From Comamonas phosphati (GTDB taxonomy: Bacteria > Pseudomonadota > Gammaproteobacteria > Burkholderiales > Burkholderiaceae_C), in NCBI RefSeq assembly GCF_014637085.1, contig NZ_BMEU01000003.1, positions 124,001 through 188,000 of the forward strand: DNA of 64,000 nucleotides. Direction: 5' to 3'. The translations under genes and the position numbers were made by a program. Within the stretch, counting starts at the first letter, position 1; every line of letters begins with the position of its first letter. Positions 27,801-37,935 of this stretch are shown here, piece by piece. The notes beneath the pieces were generated by a model that was not told where the DNA came from, ran no database searches, and worked only from the letters and a program-made list of their open reading frames with translations.

Positions 27801-28109
27801 GCCCAGCACCGAGTAGAGCAGCGCGCCCAGCATCGCCGCGCCGAAGCCGGTGACGTGAAAGCCGCCCAGAATGCCCGAGGCCAGCCAGAACATCAGCCCG
27901 TTGACCACGAACAGGAACAGGCCCACGGTGATGATGGTCACCGGCAGGGTGAGCACGACCAGCACCGGCCGCAGCACGGCATTGAGCAGGCCGATGACCA
28001 GGGCCGCGATCATGGCCGAGCCGAAGCTGTGGATCTGCACCCCGCTGTAGAGAGATGCCACCAGCAGCAGGGCGAGGGCGCTGAGCAGCCATTTGACGAT
28101 GATTTTCAT
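27762..28109 (-). CDS. Phage holin superfamily 4 / DUF360-type membrane protein
   Basis: A 115-residue membrane protein with four hydrophobic segments (for example LLSALALLLVASLYSG and LVVNGLMFWLASGILGG-like runs). Gly and Ala at regular places and the length fit the phage_holin_4_2 (YvlD-like) family, which in bacteria is generally chromosomal and of unknown function rather than phage derived. Its 3' end overlaps the convergent M48 protease gene. Confidence 0.78.
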   Translation of the reverse strand: MKIIVKWLLSALALLLVASLYSGVQIHSFGSAMIAALVIGLLNAVLRPVLVVLTLPVTIITVGLFLFVVNGLMFWLASGILGGFHVTGFGAAMLGALLYSVLGLFVEALVARLFP

Positions 28110-28176
28110 GCGGCCAGCATATCCCAAGGCACAGCGCGCCGCCTCAACCCCATGGCAGCGGCTCCGCCCGGGGAAA

Positions 28177-28629
28177 TCACCACAGCAACGAATCGTCGAT
28201 CACCAGGCCCATGAACGCGGCCACGGCGGCCAGGGTGCCCGGCAGATTCCAGGCGGCAGCCGGCTTGGCCGGCTCGGCCTGCGCCGCCTCCTGCTTGGGC
28301 CGGCGCGCATCGATGACCTGCGCCGTGCCGTGCGCCTGCTGCAGTTCGGCCACCAGATCGGGCAGCGGGCCCTTGGCCAGCACGGGCGTGACCTTGGCAC
28401 CGCAGGCCTGCATCACGGGCAGCATGGCGGCAAACAGCTTGTCGGCCCATTTGTCGCGCCAGTTCTCGCGTGCACGGTGGCTCACCCATTTGCTCACCCG
28501 ATGCGTCATGCGCGGCGCGCAAGCCACGAGCAGCCAATGGGAAGAAGCCGCGTGGCTTGATCCCGCAAGGGCCTGGAGCATGGGCATGGCGTATGCGGCG
28601 TCATCCACGTAAACAATGATGGGATTCAA
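28177..28629 (-). CDS. Hypothetical protein, possible UspA-like fold
   Basis: A 150-residue protein beginning NPIIVYVDDAAYAMPMLQAL, a beta-strand/Asp/helix start reminiscent of universal stress proteins, and ending with a hydrophobic segment (TLAAVAAFMGLVI). I do not recognise a named family. The start is a TTG at 28629, supported by an AAGGA box seven bases upstream. It lies between the holin-like gene and the second TerC gene on the same strand; function unknown. Confidence 0.6.
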   Translation of the reverse strand: MNPIIVYVDDAAYAMPMLQALAGSSHAASSHWLLVACAPRMTHRVSKWVSHRARENWRDKWADKLFAAMLPVMQACGAKVTPVLAKGPLPDLVAELQQAHGTAQVIDARRPKQEAAQAEPAKPAAAWNLPGTLAAVAAFMGLVIDDSLLW

Positions 28630-28672
28630 AATCTATCCTTTTTGAAGGCTGATGAAAAAGAATGCCCTCATG

Positions 28673-29425
28673 TTAGAGCATGTTGGGACTGCGGCGGCCG
28701 GCCACGAGCTTGCCGATCGCCAGCACCAGCAGCGCACCGGCGACATGGGCGGACCAGTACAGCGTCTTGGAGACCTGCGCCAGGCCTTGCGCATCGGTCG
28801 TGCCCAGCTTGGGGACCCACAGCCACTTTTCGGTGTTGACGAAGACGGGATCGGTCACCAGCATGCCGCCCGCAATCCAGCCCAGCAGCATGCCGCCGCC
28901 CACGATGATGATGGGAAAGCGCTCCATGAGCTTGATCACCAGCTGCGAGCCCCAGACGATGATGGGGATCGAGATCAGCAGGCCCAGCACCACCAGCAGC
29001 AGCTGGTGCTCGCCCGAGCTCTGGGCCGCGCCGGCAATGGCGATCACATTGTCCACCGACATCACCAGGTCGGCCACGATGATGGTCTTGATGGCGGCCA
29101 GCAGCTTGTCGCTGCCCTGGATGTTGTCGTGCCCGTCCTCGTCGGGGGCGATCAGCTTGATGCCGATCCAGACCAGCAGCAGGGCGCCCACCAGCTTCAG
29201 CAGCGGCAGCGCCAGCAGCGTCATGGCGAAGACGATCAGGATGACGCGCAGCACGATGGCGCCCATGGTGCCGTAGATGATGCCTTTTCTGCGCTGGGCC
29301 ACGGGCAGCTTGCGGCATGCCAGCGCGATCACGACCGCGTTGTCGCCGCCGAGCAGGATGTCGATGATGATGATTTGTCCCAGCGCTATCCAGAACGGGG
29401 CATGGGTCAGAAAGTCCAGGTCCAT
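28673..29425 (-). CDS. TerC-family membrane protein under Mn2+ riboswitch control (Alx-like)
   Basis: A 250-residue, roughly seven-helix TerC/Alx-family protein: IIIIDILLGGDNAVVIALACR in the first part and DLVMSVDNVIAIA in the middle hold the conserved acidic residues. In E. coli the TerC protein Alx is linked to manganese export and is controlled by a yybP-ykoY riboswitch. Here the same type of element lies about 175 nt upstream, which makes a manganese-related role likely. The ATG at 29425 follows GAGGAAG; the long upstream in-frame extension crosses the riboswitch and is not coding. It is a paralogue of the gene at 14607. Confidence 0.9.
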   Translation of the reverse strand: MDLDFLTHAPFWIALGQIIIIDILLGGDNAVVIALACRKLPVAQRRKGIIYGTMGAIVLRVILIVFAMTLLALPLLKLVGALLLVWIGIKLIAPDEDGHDNIQGSDKLLAAIKTIIVADLVMSVDNVIAIAGAAQSSGEHQLLLVVLGLLISIPIIVWGSQLVIKLMERFPIIIVGGGMLLGWIAGGMLVTDPVFVNTEKWLWVPKLGTTDAQGLAQVSKTLYWSAHVAGALLVLAIGKLVAGRRSPNML

Positions 29426-29597
29426 TGATTGCTTCCTCGTTGTCGAATGCTGCCAAAAGCAAGCGTACCCAGCGCATTTGTCTGCACTTGCTTGTTCTTG
29501 GCACCAAATGGCCGATGCGACACAAGCCGAAGCGCCTGCCCGAGCGAGGAAAAACCTGGCCGGAGGGAAGTCACCTTGATCGACCGTCATCGGGTCC

Positions 29598-29740
29598 ATC
29601 AAAGGTCTTGCTCGATTGCAGCGTGACTGCAACCCGAACGGCCGGAAGCCGAGGCTTCGTATTGACGACCGATTCGCAGCCGAGACCCCGGACCGCTGTG
29701 CAGCGGCCGTGACCGGCAAAGAGCTACTCCCCTTCGAATG
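29598..29740 (-). ncRNA. yybP-ykoY manganese riboswitch
   Basis: On the minus strand the conserved 5' part AAGGGGAGTAGC (29734-29723), the middle GGTCGTCAATACG (29670-29658) and the 3' part GAGCAAGACCTTT (29613-29601) appear in the order and spacing of the yybP-ykoY aptamer, with GC-rich stems between. It precedes a TerC gene, a known target class. The 175-nt stretch to the start codon contains AAGCAAG/CTTGCTT arms that may form the expression platform. Identification is by recognised motif, not by a covariance model. Confidence 0.85.
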
Positions 29741-29953
29741 GGCGGATTTCATCACAGCGTTTCCTGCGTGGCAAGTGACAAAACCCGGGCAGTTCACAGG
29801 TTTTATATAGAAAAAACCGTTTGAAATGCCTTCTTGAAAACCGCATGACGCTATATATTCGATAGCAATCTGCTTGTATCCGGGCCCTGCGTTTCGCTGC
29901 GACACGGCGCTCTTGGCGAAGTCTTATGATCCAGTCCCGGATTCCAAGCGCCC

Positions 29954-30373
29954 ATGACTGCCATCCACATCACCGACATCGAAGCCGCCATCAACTACTG
30001 GCGCGATCGCGCCCCATCGCCCGATGGCGTGCTGCTGTCCCCCGAAGTGCGGGCCCTGGCCGAGGTGTATGCGCTGATGATCCATTACCGGGCCCACGAG
30101 GTGAGCACCCAGGGCTTCCCCGCTCATGCCATGGCGGCCTGGCTGGCCTGGTACGACACCACGCCGGACACGCCCTGCATCGCCATCTGCTCGACCAGCC
30201 AGGGGGATGAGAAATGCAAGGGCTGCGGCCGCAGCTTCGATGAAGTGCAGCTCTGGACAGCCATGGAACCCGTGGAAAAGCGCGCTGTTTGGCGCAGGAT
30301 CACGGCAGAAGGCGACTCCTGGCGCTTTACCCGCTATGCCGAGCGGGCCATGGAAAAACGCGGCGGCGCCTAA
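29954..30373 (+). CDS. DUF3717-DUF1289 fusion protein
   Basis: A 139-residue protein with two small domains: an N-terminal DUF3717-like part (IHITDIEAAINYWRDRAP through AEVYALMIHY) and a C-terminal DUF1289 part with the Cys pattern CIAICSTSQ and KCKGCGRSFDE, likely a metal or Fe-S site. Both are uncharacterised. The arrangement is common in Burkholderiales as far as I recall. No neighbour suggests a role. Confidence 0.72.
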   Translation: MTAIHITDIEAAINYWRDRAPSPDGVLLSPEVRALAEVYALMIHYRAHEVSTQGFPAHAMAAWLAWYDTTPDTPCIAICSTSQGDEKCKGCGRSFDEVQLWTAMEPVEKRAVWRRITAEGDSWRFTRYAERAMEKRGGA

Positions 30374-30780
30374 TCCACCATTTCGCACCGCGGCAGTGCG
30401 ATGTTGTGTTGCGCCTAAGATGGCCGGCTGTCCATTGCCTTCGGTCCACCGCCTGCCGCCGTCCATGCCAGCCTCTCCATCGCAAGCCTGCCCTTTCTGG
30501 CCCGCCACGGCGGCCCGGCTGCGCGAGCGCGACGCCGCCAGGCTCAATATCGGCCCCCGTCAGGCAGCACGGCCCTGAGGCGTCGCCCTGAGCGGAACCG
30601 GGCGGCGCAGCACTCCAGGCAGACGCACAGCAGCCTTGCACAGGGGCACTCGACCAGCTGACCGTCACGGCCTTACCGCATCCTCGCAGCCCGCCACCGG
30701 CGGGCCGTCCCATGGAGCCGGCCACGGCTCCATCAGGGCAGAGCCGCGCCTTGGCCGCGGGTCTGCGGCGGAGCACAACC
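30374..30780. other. 407-bp gap without recognised features
   Basis: GC-rich sequence between the DUF3717 gene and the next plus-strand gene. Frames across it have no recognisable protein signature, and I see no clear terminator, promoter or repeat. Confidence 0.4.
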
Positions 30781-31503
30781 ATGACAACAGCAATGGCCGT
30801 CTCGGGCGGGATGCCCGGCAGCGCCTCCTTGAGTACCTCCCTGGACTGGCTCAAAGCCGGCTGGCACAGCCTCATCGGCAGCCGCCGGCCGCAGGCGCTG
30901 GCCAATCCCGTGACCGAGCTGCGCATCGACGTGATGCAGCCCCTGATCGATGGCGAGCTGGAGGCCATTTACGACGGCCTCTACCAGCCGGGCAGCAGGC
31001 TCCACGGCCTGCAGCGCCGCCCGCTGCACGATCCGCAGTTCTGCCTGCACTGGCGCGAGGCCGACGGCGAGTGGTATGCCTATGTGGAGGATCTGCCCCG
31101 GCGCAGACTGGCTGGGCTCGCGGTGTTCAACCGCCTCGTCGAGGTGGACAAGCGCACGGACCGGCATGTGCGCTCGCCCCACTCGCGCTTCGCGCCGCAC
31201 TACCAGCGCCGCGGGCTGGCCAGCGCCGTCTATCGCGGCGTGCTGGATGCCGGCACCTGCCTGCTCAGCGGCGCGCGCCAGTCGCCCGGCGCGCACGGCC
31301 TGTGGAATCACCTGGCGCGCAGCTACGAAAGCCATTACGTGGGCATTGCCGAGACCAAGCGCCTGCGGCACCTGGGCCGCGAGGTGCCGCAGGCCTGCGT
31401 GCTAGACCGGCTGGCCACGCGCCGCCTGCTGCTGGGCCGCAACCGGCCGCTGCAGGACTTCGCCCGCATGGTGAAGATGGAGCTGCCGCCCGGGCAGCCC
31501 TGA
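30781..31503 (+). CDS. Conserved hypothetical protein, possible GNAT-like acetyltransferase
   Basis: A 240-residue protein. The stretch SRFAPHYQRRGLASAVYRGVLDAG resembles the acetyl-CoA-binding Q/RxxGxG/A motif of GNAT enzymes, preceded by a beta-rich region with LAGLAVFNRLVEVD. The motif is imperfect and the fold assignment is tentative. The ATG at 30781 has a GGAG box. Its neighbours (DUF3717, YaeQ) give no functional hint. Confidence 0.6.
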   Translation: MTTAMAVSGGMPGSASLSTSLDWLKAGWHSLIGSRRPQALANPVTELRIDVMQPLIDGELEAIYDGLYQPGSRLHGLQRRPLHDPQFCLHWREADGEWYAYVEDLPRRRLAGLAVFNRLVEVDKRTDRHVRSPHSRFAPHYQRRGLASAVYRGVLDAGTCLLSGARQSPGAHGLWNHLARSYESHYVGIAETKRLRHLGREVPQACVLDRLATRRLLLGRNRPLQDFARMVKMELPPGQP

Positions 31504-31517
31504 GCCTCAGAGCGTAT

Positions 31518-32078
31518 TTATTTCCAGCGCGCAGGCTCCACGAACACCGTGCCCAGCGGGCTGGACAGCGTCAGCTGGCCTTCCTGGATGGTGGCCTGCA
31601 GCTGCATGCTGCGCTCGGCCAGGCTGCCGAGCTGCTTGGCGACCTCGGAGTCGATGTAGAGCACTTCCAGCTTGTCCTGGCGGTTGACCTTGCCCTCGAT
31701 GCCTTTCCACCAGACATGGGCCGCGTGGTTGAAGGGATAGACCAGCACATGGTCGGACTTGTTGCAGGCCTTGGTAATCGGCTTTTCCTCGGGCTGGCCG
31801 ACTTCGATCCACAGGCGTTTCTGGCCGGTGAAGTCGGTGATGTGCACGTCCGGGTCGTCGGGGTCGGACAGGCCCACGCCAAAGCCCAGCGTGCCGTCGC
31901 CGTTGCACAGGTCCTGCAGCTGGTGGGCGTTGAGCGCCAGGGCCACGAGGCGCACCATCATGCGCTCGTCGGTCTCGCTGGGGTGGCGCGCCAGGGTCAG
32001 GTTGTGGTCGGCGTAGTAGCCGTGATCTATGTCGGCAATCGACAGATTGGCTTTGAAGATGGTGGACTTGATGGCCAT
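31518..32078 (-). CDS. yaeQ: YaeQ family protein
   Basis: A 186-residue protein starting MAIKSTIFKANLSIADIDHG and containing RLWIEVGQPEEKPITKAC, both typical of YaeQ, a family with a PD-(D/E)XK nuclease-like fold and poorly known role (reported to affect transcription antitermination in enteric bacteria). The ATG at 32078 is the family start; upstream in-frame codons run into a dispersed repeat. It is convergent with the preceding hypothetical gene. Confidence 0.9.
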   Translation of the reverse strand: MAIKSTIFKANLSIADIDHGYYADHNLTLARHPSETDERMMVRLVALALNAHQLQDLCNGDGTLGFGVGLSDPDDPDVHITDFTGQKRLWIEVGQPEEKPITKACNKSDHVLVYPFNHAAHVWWKGIEGKVNRQDKLEVLYIDSEVAKQLGSLAERSMQLQATIQEGQLTLSSPLGTVFVEPARWK

Positions 32079-32159
32079 AAGAACTTGTTGTTGGTGTGTG
32101 TTGGGCTGCTGGATCAAGTCACCACCGCGCGCAATCTTGGCAACTGGCGTGGCGCAAAT

Positions 32160-32271
32160 CAGGGGGACACCGAGCAAGGGCCGCCCCGCAGCGAGGGTGT
32201 CGACACCCTCCCGCATTGCGTAGCAAAGCGGGAGAGGGGGAAGGCGCAAAGCGCCTCAGGGGGAGTTTTGC
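32160..32271 (-). repeat. Oriented 3'-end repeat, copy 6
   Basis: Minus-strand copy directly after the purB stop: CTCCCCCTGAGGCGCTTTGC opening, a loop with CCCGCTTTGCTACGC, the GCGGGGCGGCCCTTGCTCGG core, ending near CCCCTG. Confidence 0.75.
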
Positions 32272-33837
<1,566 letters not shown>

Positions 33838-33839
33838 CT

Positions 33840-34457
33840 ATGAAACTGATCGGCTCCACCTCCAGCGCCTATGTACGCAAAGTCCGCGTCGTGCTGGCAG
33901 AAAAGAAGCTGGACTATCAATTCATCGAAGAGAACCCCTGGGAGGCAGACCACACGCCCGGCACCGGCAATCCGCTGGGCAAGGTGCCGCGCCTGGTCAT
34001 GGAGGGCACCGAAGCCATCTTCGATTCGCGCGTCATCGTCGAATACCTGGACACGCTCTCGCCCGTCGGCAAGCTCATTCCCGGCACGGGCCGCGAGCGC
34101 GCCGAAGTCAAGACCTGGGAAGCCCTGGCCGACGGCCTGCTGGACGCCGGCGCCCTGGCCCGCCTGGAGGCCAGCTGGCCCGGCCGCGGCGAGATGCAGC
34201 GCTCCCAGGCCTGGATAGAGCGCCAGATGGACAAGGTCCAGGCCGCGCTCAAGGTCATGTCCCACGGCCTGGGCGACAAGCCCTTTTGCTGCGGCGGCAA
34301 CCATCTGACGCTGGCCGACATCAGCGTGTGCTGCGCCCTGGCCTGGCTGGATTTCCGCTTCCCCGCACTGCAATGGCGTGCCGAGCACCCGAATCTGGCC
34401 GCCCTGCTGGCCAAGCTCGGCGCCCGCCCCAGCTTCACCGCCACCGAGCCTCACTGA
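33840..34457 (+). CDS. Glutathione S-transferase family protein
   Basis: A 205-residue GST. The N-terminal thioredoxin-fold domain opens MKLIGSTSSAYVRKVRVVLAEK with Ser at the usual catalytic place, and has KVPRLVMEGTEAIFDSRVIVEYLD (cis-Pro and glutathione-binding Asp-Ser). The C-terminal helical domain has LTLADISVCCALAWL, the N-cap motif. Substrate is unknown. Upstream is divergent purB; downstream is copy 7 of the 3'-end repeat. Confidence 0.92.
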   Translation: MKLIGSTSSAYVRKVRVVLAEKKLDYQFIEENPWEADHTPGTGNPLGKVPRLVMEGTEAIFDSRVIVEYLDTLSPVGKLIPGTGRERAEVKTWEALADGLLDAGALARLEASWPGRGEMQRSQAWIERQMDKVQAALKVMSHGLGDKPFCCGGNHLTLADISVCCALAWLDFRFPALQWRAEHPNLAALLAKLGARPSFTATEPH

Positions 34458-34552
34458 CCCCCTGAGTCGCTTCGCGCCTTCCCCCTGGAAGGGGGACGAC
34501 AGCCTTTGCTGCGGGGCGGCCCTTGCTGGCTGTCCCCCGCCTGGTACGCGCC
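34458..34552 (+). repeat. Oriented 3'-end repeat, copy 7
   Basis: Starts ACCCCCTGAGTCGCTTCGCG at the GST stop, with CCCCCTGGAAGGGGG hairpin, TGCGGGGCGGCCCTTGCTGG core and GCGCCAG tail. Confidence 0.75.
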
Positions 34553-34605
34553 AGCTTCATGCGCAATGCCATGGATAACCGAGGGGCGCATGCGCCGCAC
34601 CAAAG

Positions 34606-34633
34606 AAAAAGGCCACTGATCAGTGGCCTTTTT
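34606..34633 (+). terminator. Intrinsic terminator after the GST gene
   Basis: Self-complementary AAAAAGGCCACTGA followed by TCAGTGGCCTTTTT; a strong symmetrical hairpin with a T tail. Confidence 0.88.
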
Positions 34634-34649
34634 GCTGCGTAATAAAAAA

Positions 34650-34737
34650 GTTGCGAAGCATCCCGAAACGAATTAAGAGAGGGAGGGAGGAGAAGCGCTC
34701 CGGGGCGTTCATTGGGCAGGCCCAAAGGCTTCGCAAC
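34650..34737. other. Structured intergenic element of unknown role
   Basis: An 88-bp segment closed by ten-bp arms GTTGCGAAGC (34650-34659) and GCTTCGCAAC (34728-34737). Inside are a TTGGGC-AG-GCCCAA hairpin (34712-34725) and a purine-rich GGGAGGGAGGAG. No protein frame fits. It could be a small RNA or a mobile palindrome. It lies between the GST terminator and the glnE terminator. Confidence 0.45.
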
Positions 34738-34959
34738 ATGAAATCGTCTAAGGCATTTTCCCTGATTCACACTGGTTTCATCAATAGATGCGTCACTTTT
34801 GCAGAAGTTCCACCCCCCACGGGTCTCGAATTTGTAACAATTTGAGGAGTGCCGCTTTTTGCCTGTAGGCCAATTTCGATCATTGCTGCCGGAACCGCCC
34901 AGCGAGGCGCCAGGCGGCCCGGCAGGGCTCAGTTTTCATCGCCGGGCCGCCCCAAGATG

Positions 34960-34982
34960 AAAAGCGCCCCTCCTGGAGGGGC
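34960..34982 (-). terminator. Intrinsic terminator after glnE
   Basis: On the minus strand, GCCCCTCC/GGAGGGGC arms followed by GCTTTTC, about 30 bp past the glnE stop. The region 34738-34959 between this and the structured element shows nothing recognisable. Confidence 0.7.
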
Positions 34983-35013
34983 CGCGACCACGCGCAGCGG
35001 GGAGCGCGGGGCG

Positions 35014-37791
35014 TCATTTGCCGGAAGCAGCAAACACGGCGCCCCACAGCGCCAGCACCGCATCACGCTGCACCGCGGCCTGTTCAGGCGGCAGTTGGCC
35101 CGGGCGCTCGTCCAGCCGCGCCACGTGCTGCAGGCGGCGCAGCTCGCGGTAGGCCTTGGCCGCCGCATAGCCCACGCCGGCCGGCAGCAGGCCCGCATCC
35201 TCGGCGCGCTGCAGCAGCGCGATATTGCCCACGTTGGCGATCAGCTCGGCATGCGCGGCCGATTGCGACAACACCAGGAACTGGACCGCGAACTCCACGT
35301 CCACCATGCCGCCCGGGCTGTGCTTGACGTCGAACAGGCCGCCGCGCACGGGGTGGGCGCTGCGCACGCGCTCGCGCATGGCCACGATCTCGGTGCGCAG
35401 GGCCGATGCGTCGCGCGGCGCCGTGATCACGGCTTCGCGCACGGCGTCGAAGCGCTCGCGCAGCTTCATGTCCGTGGGGGCCCGGCCCGGCGGCGGGAAA
35501 TCGCGGCTGCCCAGCACGAAGCGCGCGCGCGTCATGGCCTGGTGTTCCCAGGTCCAGGCGGTATTGCTGCCGCGCTGCTGCTGGTAGTTGGCATAGGACT
35601 CGAAGCTGGTCACCAGCAGGCCCGAGTTGCCGTTGGGGCGCAGCGCGGTGTCGATCTCGAACAGATCGCCCTCGCCCGTCTTCACGGTCAGCCAGTTGAT
35701 GAGCTTGCGCACAAAGGCCGCGTAGACCTCGGGGGCGCGCTCGTCCTCGTCGTCGAACACGAAGACGATGTCCAGGTCGCTGCCGTAGCCAAGCTCCTTG
35801 CCGCCGAGCTTGCCGTAGCCGATGATGCCGAACTGGGGCGACTCCCGGTGGCGGTTCTTGAGCCGCGCCCAGCACCACTGGGCCGTGACGCGCAGAATGC
35901 TGTCGGCCAGCGCGCTCAGGTCGTCGGCCACCTGCTCCACGGCGATGCGGCCTTCCACGTCACGCGCCAGCGTGCGGAAGACTTCGGCATGGTGGGCACG
36001 GCGCAGCAGATTGAGCAGGGTTTCGTCGTCGTCCTCGCCCGTGGACTGCAGGGCCGCCAGGCGCAGCGCCAGCTCGCGCTCGAAGTCCGCGGCGACGAAG
36101 CGCTCCTCGAGGATGGCATCGCCGGCCAGTTCGTCGATCACGCCCGGATGCTGCTGCAGGTAGCGCGCGGGCCAGCGGGCCGCGCCCAGCAGGTGCAGCA
36201 GCCGCTCGTGCACGGAGGGGCGCTCCAGCAGCAGCGCCAGATAGCTTTCGCGGCGCAGCAGGGGCTCCAGCCATTGCAGAAAGCGCTTGGCGGCCTCTTC
36301 GGCCACCTGGCCGCCCTCCACCCATTGCGAAGTACGCTCCACCAGGCGGAACAGGCGTCCGCGCGCCTCGTCGCGCAGCCCGGCGATGCGGGCGTTGCCG
36401 CGCCAGTCGGCCACCTGGCCGGCCAGCACGGGCGGCAGCAGCTCGATCAGGTCCTCGATCTCGCGCGGCGTGGACGCGCTGTTCGCCACCGTCCTGGCGC
36501 CGCCACAGCGGCCGTTGCCGCACTGCGGGGCGTCGCCGCCGAGCAGGGTGTCGAACTCCTGGGCCACCAGTTCGCGGTGCTCGTCGAGCTGGTGCAGGAA
36601 AGCGCGGGTATCGGCATAGCCCAGGGTCTGCGCAATCCACAGCAGATCGTCGTCGCGCGTGGGCAGCACATGGGTCTGCTGGTCGTCCAGGTACTGGATG
36701 CGGTGCTCCACCCGGCGCAGAAAGACGTAGGCCTCGCCCAGGGCCCGGGCGATGTCCTGGCTCATGAGGCCGGAGCGGGCCAGGCGCTGCAGCGCCTCCA
36801 GCGTGGGGCGGCAGCGCAGCTCGGGGAACTGGCCGCCGCGCACCACCTGCAGCAGCTGCACGATGAACTCGATCTCGCGTATGCCGCCGCGCGACAGCTT
36901 CACGTCGTTGGCGCGCTCGGGATGGCCGGCGCTGCGCTTGGCCGCGTGCTCGCGGATCTGGCGGTGCAGCACGCGCAGGGCGTCGAACACCGCGTAATCG
37001 AGATAGCGGCGGAATACAAAGGGCAGCACCACGGCGCGCAGGGCCTGGACATTGGACGAGCGTAAGCAGGCGCCAGGGGCCACGACGCGGCTCTTGAGCC
37101 AGGCAAAGCGCTCCCATTCGCGGCCATGGGTCTGCAGGTATTCCTCCAGCGAAGCCAGCGACACGGCGGCCGCGCCCGAATTGCCGTTGGGCCGCAGGGC
37201 CAGGTCCACGCGGAAGACCAAGCCGTGCTCGGTGGTGTCGCCGACCAGGCTGTAAATGCCCTTGACGGCGCGCGCGAAGTATTCGTGATTGGAGATGACG
37301 CCGCGGCCGTCGCCCTGGCCGGCCGTTTCGCCGTCGTGCTCGTACACGTAGATCAGGTCGATGTCGCTGGAGACATTGAGCTCGCGCGCGCCGAGCTTGC
37401 CCATGCCGACCACCCACAGCTGCACCGGCTGACCGTCCGGTCCGCGGGGTGCGCCGTGGCGGGCGTCCAGGTCGGCGCGCACCTGGGCGCAGGCCCGGTC
37501 CAGCGCCAGCTCGGCCAGCTCGGTCACGGCGCGGGTCACCAGGACCAAAGGCGCCTGCTGCTCGCAGTCGAGCACCATGGCCCGCTCCATCACCAGCTGG
37601 CGCAGCACGCGCAGGCTGGCCGACAGGTCCAGGCCGCGCTGCTGCAGGGCGGCCAGGGCCTGCTCCATCAGCGCCTTGTCCGGCGCACCCGGCGGCAGCG
37701 CCTCGAACCAGCCGTCATACCGGCGATGCAGGCGCTGGTAAAAACGTGAATACCGGGCCAGGGAAGAATCATTCACGGCGTTATCTGCCAT
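35014..37791 (-). CDS. glnE: Bifunctional glutamine synthetase adenylyltransferase/deadenylase
   Basis: Controls glutamine synthetase by adding or removing AMP in response to PII status. The 925-residue protein has two nucleotidyltransferase domains: an N-terminal deadenylylase (GMGKLGARELNVSSDIDLI) and a C-terminal adenylylase (GYGKLGGKELGYGSDLDIVF), each with the G-S-D-x-D metal site, joined by helical regions. The ATG at 37791 fits the family start; upstream codons are in the gap shared with divergent yhdP. Confidence 0.95.
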   Translation of the reverse strand: MADNAVNDSSLARYSRFYQRLHRRYDGWFEALPPGAPDKALMEQALAALQQRGLDLSASLRVLRQLVMERAMVLDCEQQAPLVLVTRAVTELAELALDRACAQVRADLDARHGAPRGPDGQPVQLWVVGMGKLGARELNVSSDIDLIYVYEHDGETAGQGDGRGVISNHEYFARAVKGIYSLVGDTTEHGLVFRVDLALRPNGNSGAAAVSLASLEEYLQTHGREWERFAWLKSRVVAPGACLRSSNVQALRAVVLPFVFRRYLDYAVFDALRVLHRQIREHAAKRSAGHPERANDVKLSRGGIREIEFIVQLLQVVRGGQFPELRCRPTLEALQRLARSGLMSQDIARALGEAYVFLRRVEHRIQYLDDQQTHVLPTRDDDLLWIAQTLGYADTRAFLHQLDEHRELVAQEFDTLLGGDAPQCGNGRCGGARTVANSASTPREIEDLIELLPPVLAGQVADWRGNARIAGLRDEARGRLFRLVERTSQWVEGGQVAEEAAKRFLQWLEPLLRRESYLALLLERPSVHERLLHLLGAARWPARYLQQHPGVIDELAGDAILEERFVAADFERELALRLAALQSTGEDDDETLLNLLRRAHHAEVFRTLARDVEGRIAVEQVADDLSALADSILRVTAQWCWARLKNRHRESPQFGIIGYGKLGGKELGYGSDLDIVFVFDDEDERAPEVYAAFVRKLINWLTVKTGEGDLFEIDTALRPNGNSGLLVTSFESYANYQQQRGSNTAWTWEHQAMTRARFVLGSRDFPPPGRAPTDMKLRERFDAVREAVITAPRDASALRTEIVAMRERVRSAHPVRGGLFDVKHSPGGMVDVEFAVQFLVLSQSAAHAELIANVGNIALLQRAEDAGLLPAGVGYAAAKAYRELRRLQHVARLDERPGQLPPEQAAVQRDAVLALWGAVFAASGK

Positions 37792-37935
37792 TGCGTACTT
37801 TTGTGGATTGCATACGGACCGCAAAAACATGGCTGCGGCTTGCCGTGGCAGGACGACCCGCTGCAACCGATGGTTACCGCGCGCGCCTCCCCTCCAGTGG
37901 GGAGGCCATAATTCCAGCCATTACATACGCCGCAG

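Noticed and set aside
34849-37065. 738-codon plus-strand frame
   Set aside because: It is antisense to glnE; composition (Gln, His, Leu, Arg runs) is that of a GC-rich shadow.
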